A DNA stretch of 64,000 bases from Bryopsis sp. KO-2023. Taxonomy: Eukaryota; Chlorophyta; Ulvophyceae; Bryopsidales; Bryopsidaceae. Position numbers and translations under genes: made by a program. Of the stretch, positions 11,145 through 24,821 are shown in pieces. How positions within the stretch are numbered: the stretch's first letter is position 1; the number at the start of each line of letters is the position of its first letter. Location of the stretch: positions 4,799,001 to 4,863,000 of the forward strand of contig BSYQ01000006.1 of assembly GCA_030272585.1 (NCBI GenBank), written 5' to 3'. The notes beneath the pieces were generated by a model. That model was not told the origin of the DNA. It made no database searches and worked only from the letters and a program-made list of their open reading frames with translations.

Positions 11145-13709
11145 GTGTGCTCGAACACAGTTTTTCCTTCTTTTAGTTTTCTTTTCTTAATGCATAGTTC
11201 GCGGGTTTTTTTTTCATGGTTTATCTTTACTGACGGTTTGGTTTGTAAAGCTTGTGGCCGTTTGAGGGGGTGGTGGTTGGGGGCCAGCACCCCCAAACCC
11301 GCGTTTTTGCAACCATTCCGCCTCAAAAACCTATTGACCACCCACAGTACGCGAATGGTCCCAAAGGACATCTCGAGGTTGTTGCAAACTCACTTCTCTC
11401 GCGCATAATTTTTTTTTTAATAAAAAGAAAGAAAGAGCATGCATTTTTTCAAATTTTTCGTGTGACCTGGTGGTCCAAAAAAAATTGCTGGGTCCAAATC
11501 GGGTCAAAGCAATACTTCGAAGTTTACTTCTCGGTGTTGTGCCTCTAAAGATTAATTGTCACAGCGAGAAACCAATCACTAGTAAGGGTACATAGTTGTG
11601 TCCAAAACCTCAGCAACACACAGTGTACCACAGGTAACCCCCGCCCCACCTCCCCCCGTTCAACCTGTTTCTTCTTTTCAACTGCCAGAACAACAAGCAC
11701 ACTATGTCGCACCCCCCCCCCCCAGCACTGATCAAATTTAGCCTTGAAAAAACACAAAGCCCCCATTCCTCCACTCAACTAGGCCACTTCCACTTCAAGC
11801 TGTGTGAAAGTGCCATCTTGGCTATATATATGTGGGACATGCGGAGGAACCCTTCCCAACCACCCTACTAAGAAAGAATCGGGGCCATAAATTTTGTTCC
11901 AAACTTGATCAGCTCATTCTTTACATCTTATCTTCCAGTCTGCCGACCAAAAAGGGAGAAAAAAAAAACAAGCGTCTCCCACCCAAACGAAAAAAAACAA
12001 AACATATTTATAGCATGATTGTGTTCACGAGTCAAGAAGTGGGATGCCAACATTCATAGGGCATCCTCGTTATTTGGTCAGATAACAAAGAAAAAAAAAA
12101 GGTGCCTTCACAAGAAAAAAATGAGAAAAAGAGTGACATCATCCACAACTTTTTGCTGCCGAAAACGTTATGAAATGTAATATTATGAAATCTAATAAAC
12201 CCTTGTTTTCTTTCTTTCTTCTTGCCCCTCCCCCACTTGGTTCATCTCATTCCTGGGGGCTGACGGATAATATATAAACCCCCCCCCCGAATACAGTACC
12301 CCCCCCAAATAGAGTACCCCCCCCCAATATAGTACCCCCCGCCGCCCCTGGAAGCAAACGCGGAATAGTGTACCCCCCCAAAAGTGACCCCTCCCCCCGG
12401 GCCTACCACCCCAAACCTGGTTTTTATGCAATGTTAAGAGTTTTTTAGTGATGGATGGAGCATTAGCTCCCTTCCTACCTCCCAAATACCCCCTGGAGGA
12501 TCCAACCCCCTCTCTAAAAATAGAACACCCCCAAATAGTGTACCCCCTTGAATTTTTTTTCCAAAGTTATAATTATTGTACCCCGGGGTACTGTATTCGG
12601 GGGGGGGGTTTACATATATATAACTTTTCTTTCTTTAATGTCTTTTTTTTTCTCACTTTTTTTTTTTTTTTTTTTACTTTTTGTGAAAACAGTAGCACAA
12701 ATGTCAATTAGGACAATTTTCTTGGTTTTTTTTTCTTGGTGATATTTACTCCATTAGTTTTTTTTGTTTTTTTTCCGGTGCCCCCTCCCTCTGGAGCAGC
12801 CAAACCCAACATTCAAAAACCACAATGATGCCGCTACAGCTTGTCAAATCTACAATTAAACAAAAGGAGTGATAAGGGTACACTTTTTTCTCACACTTTC
12901 TCCCCCCCCCTTTTCAATCCTTTTTTACCTATCAGTGCTTCTTTCCTTTTTTTTTGGAAGTCACGATTTGCCAAAATCAAAATTATAAGCCATACACCCC
13001 TTTTCGTTTTCCCCCGTTCTCTTTCCTTTTTTCTTTTTTCGCCCCCAACCCCCCCCTTAGATACATCGAGACCATTTCCCATGATTTTTTTTTCCATTTT
13101 TTTCTTAATAAATCAACTCCAAGCACCGATTTATTTTCCAGGCTTCCATTTAGAATCGCCTTTCCCGATTTTTGGGGAAATAGTAAAAAAAACACGAAAA
13201 AAAACACAATGAAAAACAAGAATTTAATTTAACCCACGCAAAAACAGTTTATTCGTCCCTGCCTGGAAGCTGCTATTTATCCTCAAGAAAAAGCTACAAT
13301 ATATCTGCTCTTTTATTCGTTTTTTTTTTTAATCTTTTTGCTCGGAGTAGATACATTAGACCCTCCATGACGCCTTCACAAAGGGGATGGAAAACCAAAA
13401 AAAGGAAAAAAGGAAAATCGAAAACGGAAAAAAAACGACTGCAATCATTCCCGATGGCTGTGGACCTCACCCTAATCTTACTCATAACTTCATGGATATA
13501 TATCTTTTCCAATATATGTGCAGGCATTTTCCCTCCACATATATTCTACAAAAACGCTTTCCATTTCCCAACCCCCCTTTCCCATTTTTTTATTTAAACA
13601 CACCCACACCGACCCGATCAGTGGACGAAACTGAGGGAAGCAAAACCATGCCAAAAAAAGAGGGGGGCCAAAAATTAACCCCCCCCCCCCTCTATTTTCT
13701 TTACGCACA
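11145..13709. other. Intergenic, homopolymer-rich, no supported gene
   Basis: This region lies between the convergent 3' ends of the WW/kinesin-like gene and the NADPH oxidase gene. It consists of T, A and C runs. The only organised structure I find is the C-rich foldback repeat at 12276-12611. Open frames here are short and of low complexity. Confidence 0.55.
12276..12611. repeat. C-rich foldback repeat with 27-nt inverted ends
   Basis: Arm 12276-12302 and arm 12585-12611 are exact 27-nt reverse complements. Each has ten C or G, then GAATACAGTA or its complement. Just inside the left arm the same theme repeats in degenerate form, as AATA followed by AG or GT, GTA and a C run near 12306, 12325 and 12363, and again near 12533. 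TA-rich sequence flanks both ends. It could be a miniature inverted-repeat element or a minisatellite that has inverted. No transposase is present. Confidence 0.65.
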
Positions 13710-16700
13710 CTACCAATACCCGAAGGCCTCTTTCACGAACTTAAATTTCCCCCCTTTGGTGGAATATGTCTGACTGAGATCCCTCAAAACCGCAGCCAAT
13801 GTATTTGGTCCGCTGTAAAACACCCCGACTGTTTCTTTCGGGTAGTCTTTCTGGATGCGCTGAAAAACGCTCTCCCAATCCGGCCTCCCAAAATGAGTCA
13901 AAACTCGTGAATTTAGCCCAGAAACAACATCCACCCCTGTCGAAACGTGCACCGACACTTGAACCAATTTTAGCAATGCCGTTCGGACGTCTTTGGTGCT
14001 CCTCAGGCCAGTGACGTGGATGTTGATGTCCAGAATCCCCAGCGTATCGTCTTTGCTGATGGCCTCCAGCACACGGCTGAACCACACCACTTCTGACTGG
14101 GATCGAACGCTCCAGCAAAAATAAACCTTTCTGAGTCGGGGTAGCCCTAGAAACCACAAAACAGTGAAAAAGAAACCCTTCCCCCCCATTCTCTTGAGAA
14201 AGCCAGTCCGGGTGCCATTCAAAAATACTGACAGAACATCAGATCACCTGAAACGCTGGTGCCGTTGGCTTGACGAATTCTGTATACCAAATCGCTGAGA
14301 ATTCCTGCAAAGGGAGTCACACCGATGCCAGCCCCAACCAGCAACAAAACAGAGTGCCCCTTGAAACCTTGAACCGGAGCACCGAACGGTCCGTCTATCT
14401 TGATGTTCAAGGGCTCCACCGCACGCTCCCCCTCGAAAATATCATCTCGGGGTGACGGCACATGCGATAGATCCGTCGAAAACGATCGGCATTCTAGTTT
14501 CTGGACATCCAGCTGGGTTTGGGTGGCGGCCGCATCCTGGTGCGGTTGTGAAGGAGGCTGTGGGCCCTGGTTGCCGAACCATTTACAAGGGTTGGTGCCG
14601 CTGGTGGAAGGATTGCTTGGCTTTTTGATGTCCCGATCGTAGATTTTTGGCCCTGCGCTGAGTCGGCCGCTTTTCCCTCTGGTCGGCAATCGCATCAGCA
14701 TGGGGTTGATCTCGTTGTGGTAGAGCCCCCCCCCACCTTCCAAACGAAAAAAAAAAATCCGGTTACACCAAACAAAATATAGATATGAAATCGGGGTGAG
14801 CGGTTCCTTCACCAGGATATGCATCGATACCCCCCATCATGAGATGGAAAAATAAAACAAAACAAAGAACCTCGACATCCCTAGGAAACGATATTCAAAC
14901 ACCCATCTACCGATGCAGGCTGAGTTCATTCACTGCGCCTGATGGTGCATGCAGAATGAAGTATATTTTTGGATCAGATTTATTTCAGCAACAAATTGTC
15001 AGACCTTCTGGAATGGCCACTTCAAAACGAGCGATCCTGCCAGATGACCACGAGGATGCTCGTGAGGAAATCAGAGGGCTTCTGCTGGTCCCGCTGCCTG
15101 ATCGTGGCATCGACACCGAATCCCCCGAAGGAGCCAATGCCACCGACAACCTAGACACCAATTCCTTCTTGTTGCATCTCGATTTGACCCATTTCCGGCG
15201 GCTGCACCGATCGTACAGCTCCTCCGTCCAATCCCCACACACTTTGATGTGCACGCTCAGATGGTCGGCTTCGGTGGGGGAGGTCAAGGAAAAGGGGTGC
15301 CATTCGAAACGTGCGATCGATGGGATGTTGATGTAGATGTACATCCCCGTTTTGTATGCCAGGTTTTTTGGTTTGGAAAGCTTCAGGGCAACCACCCGGC
15401 CCGGCAGGATTTCTGCCGACAGCACTTGTACGCATTTCGATTGGCGATACAATCGGAGGAGCCGCTCCACGACGTACACGATAATTGGAACCCCTAATTC
15501 AGGAGTGATCGAATGTCAGACTGTCGACAAGAAGCATCTTTGCATCACCCACATTCATTTGGGGAGAGACCACATGCACATCTATTTTTGGAAAACAGGT
15601 TCCACGCTGCTCTTTTCAACATGCACCATGCCAGCATGAGATTACCAGGTTAAAAAAAAAAGTATAGGCACTTGCGCTTGCAGGAAAGAATTCCGAGCTC
15701 ACCTATCCACACCCATACATCACTGTAGCCCCATTCGTTTTTCTCGTCCGGAATATGTGGCATCGGATGGAAAAGCATCAGTCCCAGAAACACGAACGTC
15801 AGATGGTGGACATACCAAATCATGTTAAAATTATTCAAAAACTGCACCAACAAACACACACACATATATCAACTTTGCGCCAGGAACCATGTTAAATACA
15901 AATGAACACCTATTCTCCCCAGACAAAAAATAACACATTATTATATTCTCCCCATACAAATTCGTTTGAATTTTAAAGGAGCAAATTCTTACACAATTTT
16001 GATGGACATTTTGCGAAACCCTTTAAAAAATTAGAAATATAACTTGAAAATGAAACAGCTCCCCCCCCCCCCCTTCCGCCTTTTTGATTTTTCTTCGTTC
16101 AAACACTAAAAAAAATTGCCAACCTTTCCGAACCTCGTTCTTCTCATCCAATGGGTCCTCCTGGGCCAATTGGACGCCGTCACAAACACCAGAGTGTAAA
16201 TGAGCAGCTGCAGGATTCCAGTGATCCCCACCAGCGAAGAGGTGATTTCCAGCCTGGTGGGCTGTTTCCTCTCGTCAGGAAACGCTCTTCGCCAAATATC
16301 GAATCTGTTGGGGTCCCCCCACCGCCACACATCGCTCACGTGGCACAAAGAATGGACCCAAGCGAAAATGAAACCCAAGGTGCCCAAGAGCTTGTGAAAA
16401 TCGATGCCATCGTCCACAGGGAAGACGTATTTCAATGGAGTTTTCCTGAAAGGGGCAGACCGAATCATCATAATCATCAAAGAAAACACCTTTTCACTTC
16501 TTATTATTGTTGGGAGAAGAAATTAAATTAAATTAAATTAAACTAAATTAAATATTTCTTCTCTCAACAAAAATAAACAAGGCACCGTTCCTGTTAATCG
16601 ATTCATTACTGTCATCGTCATTTTTAAAAAGTGTGAAATCAAGGCTGGTAACCCCATGCAGCCCAACCACCATGCAAATGAGTGATATGGGACCGCCGCT

Positions 16701-19559
16701 CCAGCAACAGTATCAAGTAGACCTCTCCGTAACTGTAACCACTTTTGCCATGAATTCTTGTTATCGTTAAAAACACGTATGCATTTACCTGACCAAAGTC
16801 ATGAAGTTTCGGGAGATCGGAAACAACACCAGGGCAAAGATGACTTTCATCATTTGTCCACAGCCCTTGGCTATCGGAAGGGGCCATCCCATCAACTCAA
16901 ATTTTGGACCAGAAGAATACCGAGACGCTCTCCACCAGAATGCCGACGCCAGCATTACCAACAGAACCACCAACGAAATCGTCCTTTCGGGGTTGTTCAC
17001 CATCGTATTGCGAAATTGCCGACACACACATCTGGAAAAAGACCACCACACACACACGCATGGATGGATATATTAAAATCATGGATATAGTAAAATCAAG
17101 TACACCCTCAATCGTATTTAGTGTGGGTCTTCTAATCGTGTTATCCCAGCAATAGTGCAGGCCACAATAATCCATGGAAAACCAAAACGTTAACTGGAAG
17201 TGTAGATTTCGGAAACAGTGTGGCCCACACTCTTTTCTGTTTTCTGAAATAGCTGCCGTTTACGGAAATAGTGTAGGCTGCACTAAATACGATGAAGGGG
17301 GTTTATTGGTGGTTTATTGGAGTCGTTTCCACACTCCACCAAAAACACCGCACCCTCACACTCACTTGATATAAGGAAAGCAGCCCATTTCAGCGCTGCA
17401 TTCGCTGTCGAATCCTTCCAGGCAAGATCCTTGCACGGTGAGGCCTTGGACGAGGTCTGGGTATTGGGACATGGCTTTTACGAACTCATCGAACGAAATG
17501 TCCCCGGAGCCGTCGATGTCGAAGGTAGACATGATGCAATCCGAAAGGTACTTCACCAAGTCTCGATCCATTTCTGCATTGCTTTCGCAAACACTCTCCT
17601 GTGCGAAAAAAAAAATAGAAAAAATATGATGAAACATGTTTTTGATCAACGCTGAAAGCCCCCTTGCAGCGCGTCCATGGTGCATCCATTTAATGAGAAT
17701 TTCTTTTCTTTTTAATTTTATTCCGGGGGGGGGGGGGGGGGGGAGAGGATGTTACATATGTAGCCCCATAGTGCCAAGCAATCGACACCGATAATTAAGT
17801 TTACGATATTCAAAAGTCCATACCGTCAAAATATCCTGTAGCTCTGTGCCTGAAAGGCTTCCGGAGCTGTCTATGTCGTACAAGTCGAAAAGGATTCGAA
17901 GCCTGGACCTCAAATTCTGACACTTGAGTGCATAAAAGAAATTAACGTATTCCTCGCAAGTGATGAATCCGTTGGCATCCGCGTCGATCGCCAGAAACAA
18001 CCTCCTTGCGAAAGCCTCCGTTTTCATGTCCGCCGCTTTTTTGAATTCTGAAAAAGACATTTTGCTGTTTTCCCCTGCGATTCGCCTGAACTGTGCTACA
18101 AGGCATTCCTGAAAAAAAACACATAGTTTAAAATCAAATGGGGGGTCCATTACCCATGTCATGAAAATCTATTAAAAGAGGTTGTATATATTTAAATAAA
18201 TCAAAGAAAAAATTCCAGTGATCCCTGGTTTGAATCCTGTTCATCAAGGAGCCATGGAAGGGATTTTATGCGGAGAGCATTAAAGTTCTGCATCCCAGCA
18301 TAATCCATCCATATCAAATTCTCCCCCAAAAAATAATGCTCTCCAATAACCCCAGACTACCCCAATCACAATGGGCCTGTTGCTGAAGAAGTATGTTCTG
18401 GAAAGAGGGGGGGGGCACCCAGTTAGTGAGGGTCAAAAACATTTATCGTATTTCAGTCATCCATCCATTCATTCATTCATTCACTCGGCGCCAAAGCTCC
18501 TGCAGAATCGTGTCCAGGATTCTGCAGGAGAACGCACCCCTCACCATGGTTCGAAGACGCATCGACGCCGGGGCGGCCAAATCCGAAATTCCCGACCGGA
18601 GTGGCTCGGGATCCACGGTGACGCAACATTGGTCGGGCATCGCGCATGAACCTGTTCCACCAAGCCGCGTTATGTCAATCCATCGGCCATACCCCCCCAA
18701 CCGCGACGTCGAAATCGTCCGCGCTTCGCTCGGTTTCTTTTGTTTTTCTGGAATCGTAACGTTCGTATGCTGCCTTTGTGCGTTGGGACTGCCAAAGGCG
18801 GTGCCGAATGATGATTCATGCCCCCCCCCCAATCCGTTTCTGTTGTTCCTTTCTTCTTTCCACACTTCTCGAAATCGATAACGAGCCGTGAACGGAAATG
18901 CGTCACGAATACGTCGAGAAAAAACCACCCCGACCCCCCCCGAAAACAAAACGAGCCGCCAGGCCCATACGACACAGAACCGCCTAACCTTCAGGGACGC
19001 CGCAAGGGTTGTTGTCACTCCCAAGACCGCGCGGCGTCGAAAGCTCTGCTTGGATCTCGGTTCCTTCGGATGGTTTTATTTCAATGGGGGGTTTGCGAGG
19101 CGACTGGAACGTCACGCGCGGTTCGCCTTTCGCTTTTTGCCGTTCTCTTGATCGTTTTGAATAAGCAACCCCGCGCGAAACCCCCTGGTCCGCGAAAACA
19201 CGATGCTCTTCGTCTGTGTCGTCGAATTTCCAGCTTTCGCCGATACGGCTCTGGTCATGCCATTGGTCTGCAGCATGGGCCATCACATCACAACAACGTC
19301 GTTGGCTGCAAGGTACAGGAGATACAAAGGGAAATCGGCGGTGCGGCAAGCCCACCGTCACGACGAATCACTCACTGATTACGGAAACGTAGAACTCTTT
19401 TTTTTGGTTGAAAACGTGGCGGCCCCTCGCCGCCATCAACCGCGCGAACTGCTCGGAGCTCGGAGAGGCATCGCGCGCGCGTTCGAATGTTTTGAGAAAT
19501 GAAAACTGGGCAAACGCTGAACAAGCCACCAGTGCTGGCCCAGCACCACTCTTGATCAT
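13710..19559 (-). CDS. EF-hand NADPH oxidase (RBOH/NOX5-type), 11 exons
   Basis: The enzyme moves electrons from NADPH through FAD and two hemes across a membrane to oxygen, giving superoxide. Exons from the 5' end: 19559-19376, 19267-18989, 18747-18485, 18108-17824, 17598-17366, 17031-16789, 16445-16124, 15841-15703, 15493-15005, 14736-14248 and 14146-13710. Every phase matches, giving 1,120 residues. Three EF-hands read DADANGFITCEEY, DIDSSGSLSGTEL and DIDGSGDISFDEF (exons 4-5), implying calcium control. Heme-ligand histidine pairs lie in DFHKLLGTLGFIFAWVH and in YVHHLTFVFLGLMLFH. The FAD site is HPFSLTSP, then DGPFGAP, the nucleotide site GAGIGVTPF, and the C-terminal GVFYSGP. The stretch between HPFSLTSP and DGPFGAP is about 195 residues, roughly 140 longer than usual, and Ser/Pro-rich. 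The ATG at 19559 is the first in frame; an earlier exon is possible. Confidence 0.88.
16521..16553. repeat. AAATT pentanucleotide repeat
   Basis: A short tandem run of aaatt units with one substitution (aaact) lies inside an intron of the NADPH oxidase gene. Confidence 0.8.
17725..17743. repeat. 19-nt G run
   Basis: An uninterrupted run of 19 G on the plus strand lies in the intron between the second and third EF-hand exons of the oxidase gene. Its length is likely to vary between individuals. Confidence 0.85.
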
Positions 19560-22500
19560 CTCGACCAACTGGGTCCTGATTCGCTGCCAGACGTACCGTA
19601 TTCGAATGGCGAAGGCGCGACCAGCCCCGGCGCTAGCGTGTATAAATCCCTAGCAGAACGCGCCCTGAGTTTGCCGAGCCTCGCGCCCGCAGACCTCCCC
19701 ATCTTCCAGCCTCCACCGTCGATGTCGTTTTTTTCCCCTCAACCTCCTCGTTCGTTTTACACCATTTATTGTGAAAATATGTATCGTCACGATATATCAG
19801 TTCTTAAGGCGCTGAGTCTGAAGTTGCTCGTGGACGGTGTGTCGAAGGCGCGATTCGCTGCCGCCAAACAAGCACGCCCGCGGAGGGAGAGAGTATTGCC
19901 AGCTGGGCTGGTACCATCGCGGCTTGGGTGTTTCTCTTACACAGTCCGAGGGGCAGTCTTGTCGACTGTACAGCGAATTCTCCCAGCAAAAACTTTCTTT
20001 CGCTCAGCTTTGAAGATTCGGAAACCTTGCAGGCCCGTGAAAAGGAGTTCGAACAATCGACATGGACACTTCGGATCGCGAGACCGCTTTTCCCGTGGGG
20101 AACTCGGGAAATCTCCGAAGTAAAAAATAAAAAATCGCTGCGCTCAGCATTTGTCATTCAGCAGTTGCCATTGGTCCGCACAGCGCACAAGGCGTGTGAA
20201 ATATCGAGAAGTTTGAATATCGCGCACCCCTGAAACAGCTTTGGGGAGAGTCCCAAACCAGATGACTCCCCAGCGCCGAAACACCGTCGTTCAATGCTTC
20301 TTGCCAACCACCAAAAGTATACGAATAAATTACATATTATCTATTTTTGATAAATAAATAAATAGATTCAATAAATAAAATACCTTTGATACTACACTGC
20401 AGTGAGAGTGGTGGAAATTCGTTCAGAAAAAAAGCACAGGAGCGACTCCCCAAGGATCCACTGCAAAGATCAAAGATTGATTGGCTTCTGTATATCACCC
20501 CTGCTGATTGTAAGATTGCTTGTGGATGTTTCCACTTTCATTTTGAATGCACCCTCTTTTCGATTCCCTTTTTTTTTCAGTGTATGGATGCATCACAAAG
20601 CAAAACGATTGTCCTCACTTATTTATGAATTTTTCAAAGCACGATTTCCCAATAAAAATTCTATATTCCAACAAAAAAAACCACAAGAGCCGTGCAAACT
20701 CGATTTGGTTATAAAAAGTGTGATAAAAACAAAAGTGGGAATCACACCACAGGAAGGTAACTATTTTTGAATGTATATATATTTTTCTTTTTCTTTTTTC
20801 TTTTTTTCGAACCCCCTCCCCTTCCCTACACCCAAAGAAAAAAAAAAAACCCTGCCCTCCCTGAACAAAACCTCTTTTCCCAAAATCTTTGTACTGAACC
20901 AACCCCCCCCCCAAAAAGAATAAAAAAAAGAATAAAAAAAAGGACCAACCTTCAATACATCCTTCTCTTTAAAAATTCTCTCCCTGACCCCCGAGAATTT
21001 GGGAAGGAAGTTTTTTTGAAAGAAGACACAACAATGTAGCAGTTTGTTCCCCAAAAAACCTTTCAATACACTATATTTTGTGCATCTTTATGGCAAGCAT
21101 ATATTATATTTGTCGCTTCCCCCCCCCCCTTTCACAATCCTGCTATCTTCCACAGGATATATATATATACATATACATATTATATATATAAATATATATA
21201 TATCTTCACACTTTCGAAGACCCCCCCCCCCCCCTTCGCTACCCACCCCTCCTCCTTTTCTTGTTTTTCTTGCCTTTCCTCTCTTTTTTTTTTTAAATCT
21301 ATTTTCTTTTTGTTTGAGCAAACAAAAATTCGCCCTTTCCCCCCAAACCCACGCATTCTTTTTTCCATACAGGTTTGCTATGAATTTTTTTTCACCCCTT
21401 TTGTCTTGAAGGATTAAGAAAAAAACCCCTCAAATGGACATTATCCTGCAAAAAAATGAATGCATGGATTTTGGATAAGTTTATCTCCGATTTATGTTTT
21501 TTTTCGTTTTCTTTTCCGAAACCTTTCGCAGGAAATTGAAGAAAACAAATACAAAATGGAGAATAAATATTAAAAAAAAAACCCAAAAAAACCAAAGATC
21601 CTTCCTTCCCTTTAAAGTGTGATCAAAAGAAAAAGCACAAATTCAAAAAAAAAAAAAAAGGCATACAATAAAAAAAAAACGAAGCAAACAAACATATAGT
21701 TCTAGAGGTTCACTATATTTTTCTTTTTTTCCCTTTATATATATTTCTCCCTTTTCTCCATCGTAGCTACAGCAAATATCAATGAAAGAGTGAATATTTG
21801 TTTTTTCTTTTCCTCTTTGTTTTCTGTCTCTGCAAAAAAACAGAGTCAAATTTTTTGGGTTTTTTTTCAAACCCCTTCTGTTTTTGGATGGCCACTATTG
21901 TTTACTTTTCACTTTTTTTGTTTTCTTTTTTCCAAATACCATCCATACTTCTCTCTCTTTTCTTTTTTCATCTTTTTCGATCAATTTTTGTTGGAAGTAA
22001 ATGTATATATCGGGAGAAACACCCCCATTCCATTCTCTCTTTTCCTTTTTTAGTACTAAATTGAGGGTTTTCTTTTTTTTTTTTTAATTCTTTTTTTTTT
22101 TTCCTTTAATTCTGCAAAACAAGAACTGACGAAACGGGAGAAATCATGAGCCCAATCAAAAAAATTTCTCTCCTCCACCTCGAATCGTCAGCAATAGAGC
22201 CCCCCCAAAAGAAAAAAAAAGATTTCACGTCAAAAAATGGGTTTCCTAACAATTCTTTCAGAGTTTTTTGTGTTTTTCTTTTCTTTTCTTTTCACCTCCC
22301 CCCCTTTCTCAAAATCAACTATGCACATAAATATAAAAAACATCTTTTAATATTCCATAAGGAAAACAGCACGTCTGAAACCATCACGCAAAATCCACAC
22401 GTAATATTTAGGAGCACTATCATATAATTTTCTTAATTCGGTATGGTTTTTCAAACCACCCTTTTCTTTTCTTTTTTTCCCCCCCCTCACCCCCCCTCCC

Positions 22501-24821
22501 CTTTTACCCTCAAAATGAAAAGAAGTCCTCCCCCACTCTCAAATCCCCCCTCCCCTCAAATATTTGTCTATTGTTTTGTTTTCTCCTTCGTTTAAAATGT
22601 TAAAAGAGTGCGTTGTACGTATTTTCTTCCCCGCCCCCCCTTTTTCTTTTTCTTTTTAAACATAAATGTTCCAAAAAACGAACACTCATACAGGAACGGA
22701 ACAGGAAAAAAAAACAGAAAAAAAATCCAAAAACAGATGCATACATACAATAAAAAGAGTAATAAAAAGAGTGATACAAACCAATCGTATTTAAAATGAC
22801 CATAGCTACACATCTGCACGTTTTTTTGATCATATCCTAACAATCGGAAAGGAAATTAAAATAAAAAAAACACAGCAACAACGAAACCTCTCATTTTCTC
22901 TGCTTTTCTTTTTCAAATAACTGTTTTTTTTCTCTCTTTTTTTCTTTTGTTCCTTTATGAATTTTTCTCCCTCCTTTTCTTTTCCTCCAGAAACAAGATC
23001 GAAATTAAAACAAACAAAAAAACGTCCATAGAAGTCGATCAAAACAAAACTTATCAATATATACACATATATGTATATAATATGTAAATGTAGTTTTGCA
23101 TGTCTGCATGCATATACTTCAAATGGTGCCTTCATTTTCTCGATTTCTCCTTTTTTTTTCTTTTCTTTTTTTGCTCTCTTCCCTTATTGAGCGAAATATT
23201 CTTGCTCTCGGTTCTCAAATTTTCCTTTTTCTTTTTTACCTTTCATCTTTTTCTTTTTTTTCCTTCGCCCTCATCATTTTTCCACATTTAGTACTTGAAA
23301 AAATCATTAATCTGCATTTCCATAATGACTAACTCTCTTCTCCCCCCCCCCCCTCTCTCTTTTCTTTCATTTGTTTTCAACTACACTACAGTATTTCAAC
23401 ACTTAAAATTTCACATGCAAAAGAAACAACTGGGGAAAGTTGACGCAAGCAATATATTTATAAATAAGATATCACGAAGAGGAAAGATCTCAACACAAGC
23501 ATACCTCCCCCCCAAAAAAAACAAACACACACACACCAAAAAAAAAAAAATAGAGCAGTTTCTTGCATCCATAACAAAAACTCCAGAAAAGGGAGAGGAA
23601 GCAGCTTTTCATCGAATCTCTGAATTTCAAAACCCACCCATTATTTCTGTTTTCCCGTAATTATTGCTATGATATTGTCCTTTTCCTGAAAATTCCCTCC
23701 CCTCCCCCTTCCTCTTGTCTTTTTTTTTTTCTGTGAAAAGGAAAAAAAAGAGGGGGTAGAAATTTTCACTTTCCGAATTCTTCCCCATCTTGGTTCTCTT
23801 TTTTAATAATTTCTTCTCTTAATATAAACAAGGGAAAAAAAAACAAAAAAGAACACAAGGTCAAATACATTGAGAAACAATAAAAAAAAACAGCCCCAAC
23901 CCCTCCTTTCTCTGAGCGGATTTAATAAATTCTTCTTCCATGCTTTGTTTTTTCCCCCCATCTGTTTATGTTCATCTTAGTTCTTTTCTTCCCCCCCAAT
24001 AATAAACCCCGGTAACCTCATTTTCATCGAAATAATTCTTCAACCCCCCCCCCCCCCCCCCCTTTTTCCTCAGAATGAGCGGAGGTTCTCCATCTGAGTG
24101 GTCAACAGAGAGATGGTATTTCCCCGCTTTCCAAAAATTAATAATCTTCTGGATATTGTCTATAGACAGTTCTTTTTCTTCTTATCCGACCTGCTTCCCA
24201 TCCCAATTTCCACACAAAATCCCACCTCACCCCTTTACCATCAGTTCTTATGTGTAGTGCAATACTTGCTTGCATTTTTTTTTCACTCAAGACTCCCCCT
24301 CAAACCCCCCTCCCCCTAAATTTCCCAAAGAAACACTGACCGATAATCACAACCCACACTCCCATCATCATTTCCTCCCAACACACACACATATACGCAC
24401 ATCTCCATGTTTTTGATTTTTTTTCTTAAATAAATGCAATCTTATCTATGCTACTGGATGAATTCCAGAGAAAGAGTCACAAACAAAAAAAAAAACACAG
24501 AAAAAAAACCCACCCCCACACAGCCACGAGGGGAAAAGTCACAAATAAGCAGAAGAGGGGAGGAAAAGAAACCCAAAAAAACACAAATGAAATGTCCACA
24601 ATTCGACGATTTTTTTTTCTTCTTTCTGCGATCGAAGGAAAGAGAAACAAAAAAAAAAAAAGAAACGAAACCATTAAAAAAAAAACGAAGAGAAAAAAAA
24701 AGGACCCCCTTCTGTTCAAAAGAAAGAAAAAGAGCACCAAAACTTCCAAGGGGATTTGCATGTACACACACATATACATATACATCTATACATATATAGA
24801 TATATCTTCTGATCCAAAACA
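19560..24821. other. Gene-poor stretch: GC-richer promoter zone, then C/T-rich desert
   Basis: From 19560 to about 20270 the DNA is GC-richer with many CpG, as expected for the 5' region of the oxidase gene on the minus strand. A plus-strand TATA-like tataaat lies near 19640. From about 20270 to 24821 the plus strand is dominated by T and C runs, with a TA repeat near 21160-21205 and a 19-nt C run at 24044-24062. I find no exon chain with coding character. One acceptor-like site at 24063-24073 stands alone. Confidence 0.5.

Noticed and set aside
16639-16887. Possible extra oxidase exon near 16620-16760
   Set aside because: Splicing from 16789 straight to 16445 keeps phase and gives the uninterrupted NOX sequence from RNFMTLVR to KTPLKYVFPVDD. 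The candidate would add about 50 unrelated residues or a stop.
19638-20157. Plus- and minus-strand frames upstream of the oxidase start
   Set aside because: They overlap in a GC-rich promoter-like zone and resemble no family. An upstream oxidase exon is possible but not supported.
24063-24257. Acceptor-like site followed by a short open frame (MSGGSPSEW)
   Set aside because: It is a single acceptor with no upstream exon or continuing chain, in a C/T-rich desert where acceptor-like sequences arise by chance.
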